Shown piece by piece: positions 1 to 12,038 of a stretch of DNA of 64,000 bases; position 1 is the first letter of the stretch, and every line of letters begins with the position of its first letter. Origin of the DNA: Gastrodia elata (taxonomy: Eukaryota > Streptophyta > Magnoliopsida > Asparagales > Orchidaceae). Under the pieces are notes generated by a model. The model ran no database searches. It was not told the DNA's origin and saw only the letters and a program-made list of their open reading frames with translations. The stretch is taken from the NCBI GenBank assembly GCA_016760335.1, contig CM028682.1, positions 11,798,501 to 11,862,500 of the forward strand, read 5' to 3'. The position numbers and the translations under genes were made by a program.

Positions 1-1241
1 ATATAAAATAAATTTTAAATTATGACTTATATTTTATATATTATTAACTCCGGAAGTTTAAACTTCTCAAATTTTCGCAAAAGGATTCCCTTAAAATGCC
101 TTATTTGAAGATATTTTTATTTGACTTAAATTAGAATCTTAATTTTCTCTTAATCTGGTTAGGTTTATGCCTAATTAACCTGGTAACAACGTCGGGTTGT
201 TATACTCAACCTCTTATGACATTAAGTGATATTCCGTCTTAGCCTCTTATGATGCTAAGTGATATTATATTTTCCAATTTAGTAGGCTAGATTAGCCCTC
301 CTTCTAATATGACAATCTTTACATATTTAGTTTCCTATTTTATTGTTACTTTTACTACTATTAGCCTTTATATTACTTGCTTATTTGTATACTTATAAAA
401 TGCTAGATTTTTTTCTTGCTTATTTATATGTATCACAATCAAATTACTTTCTTTTAAATTTACATAGTTCATATGATCATATGCATATATAGGATAAGTC
501 TTTTCTTTTAGTATTTTCTTTACTTTATATATATAATATATCTAATCTTGTCACAACTTTGGTATTGAGATATGCCTTTTTGCCTCACATGTTGCTTGGC
601 TATAAATGCATTATTTATAACTTTATCACATCCTCTTGTAGCTTGTTTCACTCTATTATGTTGCTTGCTTTAGTAGTTAAGTGAAAATAGTATATCATAA
701 AAGTCATAAATATAAACAGCTTAAAATGTACTTAGACAATATATCTAACAAGAGTTTTCTTTTCTTGGCCGGGGCCCTGACTTTGTGAAACTGATAATAT
801 TAGGATCCGAGTTTGAGGACCTTGTGCCTAAAGAGGAGCCATACTTGAAGGAGCAGTAGGTTATATCAAAAGATCAGTAGAGTAGTTATCATTTTATTCT
901 ATAAGGATGAGTGATTTATTTCATTTTAAACTTTTCTTAAAATTGATGTAATAATTAAAGTACCCATATATATTCTTTTATTGTACTATTTTATTCTGAG
1001 CTGCATGTTTATTCTCTATCATACATTATAGCAGATTGGATGTAGCATTTTACTTTCTTTTGCTTTCGCACTCTGATGTATGTATATACTTAGTGATCAT
1101 TATACTGTATTATTCAAGGCACATCCTTCCCTTCTTAGTGGATTGAGGATTACACCTTAATCCAATGATAAGTGAGGGATTTGCCAGCCTGGCACACCTC
1201 CCCTTGATCTAATCTTGTGGATTTGGGGGCGGGGTGACACA
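1..1241 (+). repeat. 3' part of a Tekay-like LTR (family D type), 5' end outside window
   Basis: AT-rich sequence ending in a run of C/G-rich blocks and a terminal ...GGGGTGACACA, which resembles the 3' terminus of the other Tekay-like LTRs here. Its last 150 bases match the reverse complement of 37748-37900 (both contain a TTAGTGGATTG block and an ATAATGATAAG-like block followed by GGATTTGC), so the two are the same LTR family in opposite orientation. A recognisable tRNA-Met primer site does not follow, so this is either a solo LTR or the end of a damaged element. The LTR assignment is good; the exact end (1239 or 1241) is uncertain. Confidence 0.6.
208..274 (+). repeat. 33-bp direct tandem duplication inside the LTR
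   Basis: Two adjacent units begin with CCTCTTATGA at 210 and CCTCTTAT at 243 and each continue into TAAGTGATATT. They lie about 1 kb from the LTR end, the same zone where other LTRs in the window carry unrelated short tandem repeats. Confidence 0.7.
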
Positions 1242-3340
1242 TTATGCTATAGGAAAGTAATAGTCACTGATTTTGTATCATTTGGACATTATTTAGAGAA
1301 TTTGTATTTTTGGCACCTCTTTTAATTAATAATGAAAATCATATGATATAGAAATTGCAAGTATTATCTTCATAAACCTTAGGACAGTAAGCCTTAACCT
1401 AAATTAAGAATTAACTAAAACATAGGGCATGCTTATGATGGAGAGATATGTACTTTAAAATTAAGTTGATCAACTTAGAAGATAAGCTCCAATCTTAAGA
1501 TGAAAATGAGAATTTAAATTTAGGATTGACTATTGAAGGCTAATCCAACCTATTAGGTAGAATTAAGCTAGCATTTATCCTATGCCTAAGTTTTATTATG
1601 CTCAATTATAGTAAACTTGAGAGTATATATTTTAACTTAATATATTATTTTCATCCCTTATTTGTAGGAGTGATCTAATCACTTTATAATAATTGGACAT
1701 TTTTCTTAGTTAGAAATCATCAATGATCATTAGAACCTAAATTACATGCTTAGTCTTGAGATTTCCAAATTAGTAAGATTAGGATTGAGAAGATATTATT
1801 AGTGAAGCTTTACTTAATGAATCTTCATTGAAAACTGTTAGTGAGTAGTTGATAATCAGTATTCCTAAAGAGTTAGGAATATCTAAACCATTGACACTTT
1901 AGTATACTTGAAGCTTAGTAAATCCTTAAACTAACTTGAGATATTAATTAGAGAGCTTTAGTATTGAACATAAGATATTAAGTGGAATTTAAGTTAGTGA
2001 AATCTAATAAAAATAAATAGAGAACCTTATAGCAAGGTTTAAAATAATCTAAGCCATAGAATATTATAACATAGAATGAGAAATAGTGACCCTATAATTG
2101 ATAATTTTGGATGAATTATTAGATAACTTAATCAATTAAGAGTAACCAATAAGATAGGTTCTTAAATAAATTTAACATCTATAGTTATAAATTATTTTGT
2201 TATTTGCATAATGCTTAATTAATTCATTATTTTCTAAAACTATATTACTATATTCTAATAGTTCAATTAACATAGGGCTTGTATAATGTTTAAGTTAATT
2301 GGGGGCTTGATTAGCCTCAATCATTATGATTGATAATTAAAGTAGAAAATAATGATATCACATGATTTATAATAATTTAAAATCCTTGAAATGCTGCAAC
2401 GCATTAAGACTAAATTATCGAAATCATTCATTAAGATATTGTGCATAAAATGAAACATTTAAATATACTTCTGAGGGGTTTCATATGGTGGATAATATTG
2501 TACAACTATTATTGAGTTAGGGTAGGCTATGTAGTATCCAGAGACCACACATATCCTGTGAGGGGGAATGTGTGTGTTTATCGGAGACCCCTCTTACATT
2601 ATTGTTAAGCAGACGTGCTTGACTTCTCATTTGTTATATATAGTACCCACATGATAAAATACATATTTAAACAAGATAAAATAATATAAATTTTATATCT
2701 CATAATCCTATTTATTGTGAATGTTTACTATAATATTATGACTATACTTTTCAAATTATCAAGTCCATGAGATTGAATATGCTTTACATATGTTACTTCA
2801 GCAGTTTATGTTCATATATGTTGTATTTTCTTATACTATCTTTTACTATTACTTAGTCTCTGTTTTAGTTGTTCATATACATGCTTCCCTTGTTTAGATG
2901 CATTTTTATATTATCCATAAATTCCTTATTAATCTATTTAATGTAGGATTGAGCAGCCTATAATAAATATATGCTCTTACATACTTTACAGTTTTTGATA
3001 TTGTTTGAACTTTATGCTGATTTCCTTGCATTATACATTTCTTTTATATAAAAATTGTAAACATGTATTGTGATATCTGCGAAATTGAAATAACATTATT
3101 TATCCTTAAACTATAATTAGACTTTTGAAAGTCTAACCACTTACTTCTTTTTATTAACTATGTCATATCATATTATAAACCAAATACATTAGATCATGAG
3201 GTTGGATCAGATCTTGTACTTAAAAAAGAACATGAGCAGTAGAATATTATTGGAGACTACATCTGCTTCTCTTTTATTATTATCTGAGGATGAAAGATTT
3301 ATTCTTCTTAACTTATATTATGAATAATTATGTGAATGTT
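1242..3340 (+). repeat. Degenerate Tekay-like LTR sequence
   Basis: No coding potential. The block at about 3195-3340 (GGTTGGATCAGATCTTGTAC, then GAGCAGTAG, then a GAGGATGAAAGATTTATT block) lines up with 800-940 of the LTR at the window start, so at least the right third is LTR. It breaks off about 30 bases before the upstream ORF, without a primer-binding site. I interpret it as the decayed and truncated 5' LTR of the element that follows. The 1242-2900 part is assigned only by position and composition. Confidence 0.4.
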
Positions 3341-3372
3341 TTTTTTATATTTCTGACATAATATTATATCAG

Positions 3373-3715
3373 ATGGCAAGTGAAGGTTTCAATTTAGACT
3401 TGTATACTAGGATGTTCTATCATTATTGGAACAATAAATATGAGAACTAACTTTGCTTTGGAAGACTCTATGTTAGAGTATCTCTAAGAGGAGGTGATGT
3501 ACTCAACAGGATCTTAAAGACCCCAGTCTTTAGAGGAGCCACTTTCCCCAATTAGCTAAGGAATGGATTTATCAAATGTTTGAAGAATTTGTGTGATATA
3601 ATGATTAAACTTTATTCCTTAGCTCTTTGAAGAGCCTATTGAAGATTGGTAAATTTATGCTTACTGGGAAATGGTTAGAGATTGTTGGAAATATCATCAT
3701 TAGCTCATTTTCTAG
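3373..3715 (+). pseudogene. Decayed small ORF upstream of gag (unknown protein)
   Basis: Reading from the ATG at 3373 gives a protein-like sequence starting MASEGFNLDLY, broken by in-frame stops and one frameshift and ending at a TAG near 3713. It is recognisably similar along its length to the minus-strand ORF at 50929-50570. Shared features are an acidic start M-x-S-E, a VS-x-x-G block, a hydrophobic stretch leading to RG-x-x-FP, a WxxYW/WWY-like segment and the same TAG followed by GA(C/T)TT. It sits between the LTR and gag in both elements. I do not recognise the protein. Similarity between two diverged copies argues that it once coded. Confidence 0.55.
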
Positions 3716-3887
3716 GACTTTGAAATAATATTCCTTGCATGATTCTGTAAATAGTTACGCATTGTAGCTGTTAAAATCACAACTTTCTCTTTTTCATGTT
3801 TTATGTACCAAGATTGTACATATAGTGATTGTTAATAAAATAATTCTCCTAGTTTATATTTAAAACTTCTTTCATTTTGTTTTTAGA

Positions 3888-5064
3888 ATGAATACTGAGT
3901 CAAACCTTCCTTCCACTCCTATTAAGTGGACAATACCTGCAAGTCCTTTTTCCAACTCAGAAGAAATCAAGACTCTAGTTGAGCTAGTGAAAATTCCGGT
4001 TGAGACTTAAATCCAAGTGGCTCAGAGAGCTCTCAACCCTTCGAACTTGCAAGTTATACAAGTGAATTCTCAAGCACCATCCTCCTTTATTATGGATGGT
4101 TTTCTGCAAGCTTTTCTTCATTTAAACCCTCCATCTTTCAATGGTTCAAATACACCCATTGAATATACTAATTAGCTTAAGGCCATAGAAACAAATCTGG
4201 ATAATATTAATTGTCTTATAAGTGAAGTAATTCGCTTAACCATGCATAAGTTCCCAAAAGAGGAAGAGTTTTGGTGGGATAGCGAGCTAAACTCCCGATT
4301 CTTGAGAAGAGAAGTTGAAGGCATCTTGTGGGAAGAATTTGAGGAGATATTTAGAAATTATTTCATTCCTCTCTCTGATTAAACCATAATTGAAGATGAG
4401 TTAATTCAATTAACTCAAGGCAACAGATCAGCCTTGTAGTATGATGTGGAATTCAGGAGATTTTCAAGATTCACTCTTGATTTAGTAAAAACTGAGGCTA
4501 CAAGATGTCTTAGTGTCCCAGCACCATAATAACTTTGCAGATCTCTTAGAAGGAGCCAAGTTGGTCGAACATCATCTTATGCAAAAGGACCAACGAAAAG
4601 ATCTTTCCCTACCCAGCAAAATCATAAGTTTTTAAGATAAATTAGCATAATGAGCTTAGAGTTTAAAACTAGCTCAGTAGCACAAGCAAGGCAACCTAGG
4701 AGGTGCATGAAACCTCATCCTTATGGTAAATACTACCACCAAGAAAATAAATGTTTTACTTGTGGAAGAGTAGAGCATAGTTACCGCGAGTACCGTGCTA
4801 AATGGACAGTTGATATGATGAAGATCAATTACCCTCAAATTGTTCATAATCCTACTCCTATTAGATCCCAAGCATCGGCCTTGGAAATCATACCACTACC
4901 TACAGTTGTTCCAATTCAAAATTAACATAGAAAACCTCAACATGCTCCTCAAGTTGCTCAAAGGATTGCACAAAAAGGAAAAGCAGTTAATCAACCTGCC
5001 AATATGTCGAGAGTCTTTGCTCTAAATCTTGTTGTCGCTCCTAAGGACAACAATGTGGTGTCAA
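3888..5064 (+). pseudogene. gag: gag pseudogene of a Tekay-like Ty3/Gypsy element
   Basis: From the ATG at 3888 the frame reads as a retrotransposon Gag (capsid and nucleocapsid, packaging the element RNA) but with several stops. The capsid core is visible as FLHLNPPSFNGS and, further on, EEEFWWD, which match the family C Gag at FLRLRPPTFGG and AEYWWEE. The nucleocapsid end, about 4650-4925, has KPHPYGKYYH and a zinc knuckle CFTCGRVEHSYREY, in which the last cysteine of CX2CX4HX4C has become tyrosine. The linker RVFALN then NNVVS leads to the gag-protease border. Most stops fit decay of CAA, CAG or TGG codons. Confidence 0.8.
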
Positions 5065-5152
5065 GTATGTATCTAATTCTTTAGTAATTTTCTAAAATTT
5101 TGCTTGACCTTCTTACAACAAGTGTTAATTTCCTTTAAACCTCGTTATATAC
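5065..5152 (+). other. Intron-like insertion between gag and protease (88 nt)
   Basis: Coding similarity stops after NNVVS and resumes 88 nt later at TLY. The insertion begins GTATGT, a strong donor form, has in-frame stops, and contains AAGTGTTAAT about 35-40 nt before its end. It ends in AC where an acceptor AG would be expected, which a single change would explain. An 84-nt insertion lies at exactly the same codon in the family C element (49137-49054). Splicing is inferred. Confidence 0.5.
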
Positions 5153-6930
5153 ACACTCTATATAAAATCTCAACCTTGTAACACATTATTTGATACGGGA
5201 GCAAGTCATTTCTTTATATAAAAAAACTTTGTGCAAATTATGAACCTTCCTCAATTCAATTTAAGCAAAATTCTGCATGTACAAATGTTATATGGAGTTG
5301 AATTATGTGCTAATAAATTTTGTTTATTGAATATCATGTTCAGTAGCCAAACATTTGAAGCTAAGCTCACAGTTATGCCAATAACCAATTTTGATATAAT
5401 TTTGGGTATGAATTGGTTGAGTAAGCATAATGTTGTGATAAATTATCATAAAAAGAAGGTTACTATAAGATCAGGGAATAAGTCTGAAATCTTAGTTGGG
5501 AGACTAAACATAAGTGCTTTGTTGATTAATACTGTAAAAGAGCAAAAATTTATTGTATTAGGATGTGAGGCTTACTTAGTGATTCTTATGGGTGAAACTA
5601 AGGATGATAAGCCAATAGAAGATATGGAGGTAATAAGGGAATTTCATGATGAGTTTCATGATGAATTACCAGGTTTACCTCTAATTAGAGAAGTTGAGTT
5701 CTCAATTGAACTAATTCATGGTACACAACCTAAGTTAAAAGCACCTTATTATAAGGCTCCCAAAGAACTGCATTAGCTGAGAGAGAAACTGTAAGAATTA
5801 TTGAAGCAAAGTTTTGGTCATTCTAGTATATCCTTGTTGGGAGCTCAGTATTGTTTGTCAAAAAGAAAGTTGGCTCAATGTAGATGCGTATAGATTACCA
5901 CGAGCTGAATAAGGTAACAGTTAAAAACAAGTATCCTCTGCCAAGGATTGATGACTTGTTCTATCAATTAGTTGGAGCAAAAGTTTTCCCTAAAATAGAT
6001 TTAAGATCTGGATATTATCAAATTAGGGTTAAAGATGATGATATTCCTAAAACTACATTCAAGACCCGATGTGGGAATTCATGAACCTGATGCAGTGCAT
6101 ATTGAACCCTATCTTGATGATTTTGTCATCATAGTTATAGATGACATCTTAATTTATTCCAAATATGAAGCCAAAAATAAGAAGCATCTTTGTACTATTT
6201 TGGAGCTACTTAGAAGATATAATTTGTTTGCCAAATTTTCAATGTGTGAATTTTGGTTGAATTATGTGGCTTTCTTAGGGCACATTATTGATGTTCAAGG
6301 ATTAAGGGTTGATCAGAAGAAGATTTGTGCTATTCAATAATGGATTCAACCCCGATCTGTAATTGAGATTAGAAGTTTTTTGGGTTTGGTTGGCTATTAC
6401 AGAAGATTTATGTTAAGTTTCTCCCAAATTGCAGTACCTTTAACCCATTTGACTAAAAAGGAAGTTTCTTATTCCTAGAATCCTACTTGCAAAGACGCTT
6501 TTCAAAAGCTTAAGAATTTATAAACCTCTGTAACAGTCTTAGTACTACCTCAATAGGGAAAAGATTTTCAAGTCTACATCGATGCCTCTAAAGTAGGACT
6601 ATGCTACATCCTTATGCATGAAGAAGGGTAATAGCCTTTGGCTCAAGATAGCTGAAGCCCAATGATAAGTACTACCCTTTCCATGATTTATAAATGGCAG
6701 ATGTAGTTTTTGTTTTAAAGTTCTGGAGACATTACTTGTATGTGGTCAAGTGTGAGATATTCATTGATCACCAAAGCCTTAAGTATTCTTTCACTTAAAA
6801 GAAGTTAAAATGTAGGCAAAGAGAGTGGTCAGAGTTTATCTATGATTCTGATTTAGAAATTCAATATTATAGTATTAACATAAGTTACAAATCCATGGTT
6901 GCTTATACAATTCCTTAATAATTCCCAAGT
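5153..6930 (+). pseudogene. pol: pol pseudogene: protease, RT, RNase H; integrase lost
   Basis: Protease has the catalytic DTGA at 5192-5203 and continues through IILGMNWLSKHNVVINYHKK. RT follows from about 5700: YHELNKVTVKNKYPLPRIDD, then a short deletion near 6070 that removes the FLVMPFGLTNAP segment, then the catalytic pair in VIDDILIY (GAT GAC at 6140-6145) and FLGHII. RNase H is traceable as an IDASK block, RHYLYVV and IDHQSLKY, fading by about 6930. No integrase zinc finger, core or chromodomain follows, so the element is truncated. Stops and frameshifts are spread throughout. Confidence 0.8.
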
Positions 6931-6950
6931 CCATTGTTATTTTTATTAAA

Positions 6951-8599
6951 GTAACACCTTCATAGCAACGGATGCCACTTTCATACAGTTACAACTCCCA
7001 TGATCTCAATCCCATTAGTTTGATTAATAATTGATCAATGTAATGGGTTGAAATTGAATCCATGATATATAATTTCAGCATTTTATGAATTAGAAGAAAA
7101 TGAGTCAAATGGCATAGGTAGAGGCCCACAATTTTAGCATTACTTTTAATAATGACGCCACTCAATTCTTAAACACAAAAATGTAAGTAACCTTTAGCCA
7201 GTGCCCAACATGATGCTAAATCATTATGGCAATAGCTCGCTAAGCTAAATTCTAGGAACACGATCCAGTTCACACATTTAAGAACTAGCATAATTCTTAT
7301 AAAATAATAGTATATCCTCCTTATTTCACCATTAAAAATCAAGGAAAACAACTTCAAGATCCAACATCCATTATTTTAACTCAACTATCGCTGTGGATGT
7401 TATGACTCAAAGCTCTACTCACTTTTATTCATTAGATAATTCAACACTCAGTTTCTGTCTTTAATTTGGTCATCGCATACAAGAAATACAAGAAACATTG
7501 TTGTTTTGACAATACTTATATTATTTAAATACAATTGCAATACCATTCTCAGATTTCAATGCAACAAGGATGCAACAGTTTGAAGACTCACAATTAATCA
7601 TTTTAAGATGTTTTAGATACTGAATTAATAATTGTAGTTATAACTCTTAAATAAACAAAATTTTAAACCATGGGTTCTGAGGATATAATAATATCCAAAT
7701 TTCAAGCATTTTAGAAGATGTTCCTAATTTATTCATATATAAAAGTACAAATATGAATGCTTTACAACATCAAGATGAATACTGTAATCTCTTTATTATT
7801 TAAAATTTAGCACTACATTATGCTCCATTTCAATATCTCATGGTAATTTGTATTACATATCTCAAATCAAACATAATATTGATCACATTAATTCACATAA
7901 TTTATTTACAACAAATTTTAAAGTTATACCACTAAAAACTATGATCCAAAACAAATTTTAAAGTAAAATTCAAATATTACAAGCAGAGAATGACAAATTA
8001 TTTCAATTCAAAGTTTGAGTATTACCTTAATATAAGCTCAACAAAACCAAATTATCCTCTCATGATATTTCACAAGGAGCAAACTTAAGGAACCAAAAAT
8101 TGAAGCACTAGATGAAGCTTGAAAATATAATGAAGTTATTTTACAAGTATATTTTTGCAGTTTTCATGTGTCTTGGTTCTATTTTATTGCATTTTCCTTT
8201 AATTTATAGGATGTTCAATGTAGAATTTGGATGCCAAATTATGTTTGTATAACATTTTTTGTTTTTGCATATAGTTTATTAAAAATAATTGGAATATGCT
8301 TCTCCTTAATTATTCAGTATAATAAAAAGAGATTATTATGTTTGCATCTGCATTTAATTGCGTGTAAGTCAAATAATGATTACATGTATGCGTGAATGCA
8401 TTGCTGAAGCAACCGTATCAGCAATGATAAAATTAAAATAGTCTACTTAAATAATAGTGAATGTTGTTAAACATATATTTAAATGCTTCACTATTTCTTT
8501 TCCTTACTTTGCATAAATTTATTTGAACATATACATGCTTTACTTTATAATAGACCAAAGCCAAACAAAGAGCATGCCTTGGTCACTTCGCTTAACTTG

Positions 8600-8630
<31 letters not shown>

Positions 8631-10237
8631 GAGAAAGAAAGGAAGATTTAGGTTCTCAGACATCCTTCTGCAGCTTTGTTTCTCCAAGGTTCCTTCATGT
8701 TCTTCATTTGACTAGTGATTTACTTATTTGTTTTATGTGCAAGAACTTAATTTAATCTTCTTATCATCTTCGATATTAACATGTGAAATCAATATCTTTT
8801 AGAGCCAAATCGATAAGGACACGAATGATCTCTTCCATAACATTAAATTATACGTGCATGAACAAATCCTTGGCTGCATTAAGGGAGGTAAGAAATCCAC
8901 TTGTTATAGTACAAATGCTAAAACATCAACATCCTTTTTTTAAGGCAAGACCAACTAACTATTCCTCATCTCATTATTGAGGGAGAATCAATCAAATATT
9001 GAAGCTTATTTGCAAGTTCTTTTGTATTGAAAGCATCATTTCTCGCAATCCTCATTCTATTACAATAACATTTCTTTAAAATTTGAGTTGAATGCTTGTT
9101 GGACATTGTTTAATCCAAACTTAAAATAAGAAAAAAATTTATACTTAGCCGCCAATCGTTTGGTTAATAACCACTGATTGAAATGGATTGGGCTTGAATC
9201 TCCTGATAATGATTGCACGTTGCCTGGAATCCTACAGGTACTTCGTTTTTTTTTCCTAAACTCGATATTTTTACATCAAATGCTAATGTACATATCTCAT
9301 ATTTCCTAAGCACATCATTATAATAAGAATTATTTTAAGTGAAGATATGTCTTGTTCAAAGGATGACATAGCTCTTAAAGTTCTTAATTCAGCCATATTA
9401 ATATGGTTGATTTTGACTTTACAAATATTATAATCAAAGGAATACAATCATCAAATTGGATTAATCTGCTCCAATTAAATGCTGATAAAATATATCATTC
9501 TACTAGTGATCTAATTAAGAAGCAGCAGTTGGCATAGTTGACATTAAGGGTCAGTAAGAATTTACTTATGCAATTTGTCTTTAAATCGGTTAACCATTTA
9601 TGACTGCAAGAAACTCCATAATAGTTGGCTCATTCATTACTTCAGCATTCAACTTAGGTTCACACTTAGCATCAGACCAATTATGCAGTCAATTTTTTAT
9701 TCCTTATGAAATTGAAAGTTACATCTACTTACTCTACTCCAAATCTGATCATTATACTGCATAGTGTATTAAAACTTTATTACCATCACTCACAAGTGAC
9801 ACCTTTAATTACACTCTACATATATTTGACATTTCATATCATAATAGCAAGAGTTGCTTTTTAGGAAATTGACCATTCTCCATTCCTCATCCCATTTTTT
9901 ATAACTGACTTATAGGATCTGCTACATCAAGGTCTTTATTTCCTCAAAATATACTCATGAACATTTTGAAAGCCTTACCATTAGTTGAACTTCCCTTGCT
10001 AACCAAATTATAACTCAAACCTTCATGGTTTTAGGGAGGGACTTACTATTTCAAATGTTATTCAAATCAATCATTATTGGTTCTAGACTAGGCAGTATGA
10101 CATCAATTACCTTTATTTATGCCCTTTGGTTCTAAACTAGGCTTAGATCAGTATATGTATGTATCAATAATGGAGTAGGAGAAATCTCGTGCATAATTGC
10201 AGTAACGATAGTCTACAGTATTCTACCAAGTCATTTC
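6951..10237. other. Unassigned AT-rich DNA, no gene seen
   Basis: About 3.3 kb without a convincing ORF, domain or LTR terminus. It contains a 28-base T run at 8600-8627, which makes the only moderately long ORF here (8483-8755) an artefact. It may be old retrotransposon or host intergenic DNA; the sequence does not decide. Confidence 0.5.
8600..8627. repeat. T28 homopolymer
   Basis: Uninterrupted run of 28 T. It could be the poly(A) tail of a minus-strand retroposon lying to its right, but I see no flanking duplication. Confidence 0.6.
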
Positions 10238-11539
10238 TGTGGCGGCCGCCTCTTAACCGTCGTTGAGTTATCACAAACTCAACTAAGATTAGGTGGTGGT
10301 CATCATTAGTAACACATATATTAAATAGTATATCTATGATACTAATCACTAGATGAGCAGGATCATGTTAGAAAGATATATAGTATAGTAGTATAGTAAA
10401 TAAGAAAAAGCTAAGATGAATTGATGAATTTAGACTATAAGTTTAAATAAGAAACCATCACATCCTAATTGATGAATTTAGACTTTCTAAGTTAAGATCT
10501 GATCAAGATCTGCTATAGCTAGGAATCATGAATTAAACACCATAAATTGGAGTTAATCATATAATCCAAAGGGTAAGGCTTAAGGACTAAAGTTTAAGTC
10601 TAAATGTGAACTAATAATCAAGGCAAAATATATTAAGCACAATCAAGCTTAATTGAATGAATCTCCTATTCTTAATCTAGAGTTAAGAGATAAAAATATC
10701 AGAATTAAAGCATGGAAATCTAGAAACTAATAAAACCAAGATTTCATTCATTAAATAACCCACTTTATTCAATGAATGAAATTTAACCTAGTATCTATTC
10801 CCAATCTTAAGAAAAAAATCATAAAGTGAAGTGTAGATCCCAATGAGCTCCTAATGGAATGACTTTAAAAAATTTTAAGATTTGATGGAATTTATTATAA
10901 TTTATCTCCATTTGCTGATTTTGTTCATTTAAAGGAATTAAGGATGAGTTTTACTGAGTTGAGGGATAATGGATTTTACTTAGGAATTTTGCAAGCCTTA
11001 AATTGAATTTTTGATAATTCACTTAATTTATGAGTTTAAGCATCTAATTTGATTCTAAATCAGTATTATTACTGATTTTTATGATCTAAATGATATTTTA
11101 GAGGTTAAGAGCACTTAACCTAAATTTTACACAAAATTTATCATTTTGCCCCTACTTAAGAGTCTAAATATTTCTTTGTGATTAAGGGCTCCAAATTGGA
11201 TTTAGTTTATGCCAAATGATTCCTTGCTGTCTAACATAAAGATAGGCAATAAGTATATTAAATTTGGATAAGTATTAAGTCATATGGGTCTAATGTAATG
11301 ATTTTAACTTGTAAGGGAATTTTAGTAATTTCACTTGGTGAAATTTAATAATTCAATTAATTTATTGTTGTCTACTGGCCAAAGATTCCATAGAGTCAAA
11401 GAAAACTAAAATCTGATGTATATGGTTAAGTTATGGTCATTTCAATGTTAAGATTCTACTTTCATGAAAGGGGTCAAAATATAATTTTTCCATATTCAAA
11501 AATTACATATAATTTTATATAATACTTTGTTTTACTAAA

Positions 11540-11945
11540 ACCATGTTTAATTTTAGTATATTTTGGCCCCATTAGGGTCCTAGGGTCATTAGAATGTGAA
11601 AAATCACAAATATGGGAAATTTCGGACAATTCTGGGCACTTTCAGACATTAATGGGCACCACAGCGTGCAACGGTGCAGTCATTCAAAGACACGGGCGCT
11701 ACGACATACTGCAACGCTTTTAAGCACTGTGGTAGTTTTCAGCGCTATGGCGCGCAGTAGGGCTTTCAGGCGCTGTGGTGCCCAATTTCTTATGAGTTGG
11801 ATGCTATGGCGCACTGCAGTGCCCCTTGGTCGAGAGACAAATGTTGTGGTGCGCTGTGGCGTGCTACGACAAATTCAACCTGAGACTCGAGCGTTATGGC
11901 GCGCTGTAGCGCCCGACGGTGATTTCGCCTATGCCATAATGGTAA
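11540..11945 (+). repeat. LTR segment homologous to the 38-64 kb satellite monomer
   Basis: Contains CCCATTAGGGTCCTAGGGTC followed by a CACAAATATGGGAAATTTCGG block and an ATTCTGGGCACTTT block, then repeated GCGC modules such as GCGCTATGGCGCGCAGTAG. The satellite monomer has the same order: CCCACTAGGGTCCTAGGGAC, a CCAAAAC-GTGAAATTTTGG block, an AACTGGGCAGTTTTT block, then GCGC modules. Here it is a single copy inside an LTR, a plausible source of the satellite. The 162-codon ORF at 11612-12100 inside it is not credible as a gene. Confidence 0.7.
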
Positions 11946-12009
11946 TGGGTCCCCTTTCACACTCAAATACTCTCAATTTATTGCACATCACATGCGGTGC
12001 CATATACCG

Positions 12010-12038
12010 ATGGAAAGGTATTACCGAGACCTTTCCAT
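12010..12038. repeat. 10-bp perfect inverted repeat, 9-nt loop
   Basis: ATGGAAAGGT at 12010-12019 and ACCTTTCCAT at 12029-12038 are exact reverse complements around a 9-base loop. Its function is unknown; it lies within the family B LTR. Confidence 0.6.

Noticed and set aside
8600..8627. T28 run as the tail of a SINE or LINE
   Set aside because: I found no internal promoter boxes to its right and no target duplication.
8483..8755. 90-codon ORF containing a phenylalanine run
   Set aside because: The run is the T28 homopolymer; the rest has no recognisable feature.
10210..10237. tRNA-Met primer-site complement next to the LTR at 10238
   Set aside because: CAGTATTCTACCAAG resembles CTCTGATACCAA only loosely, and no internal retroelement sequence lies to the left.
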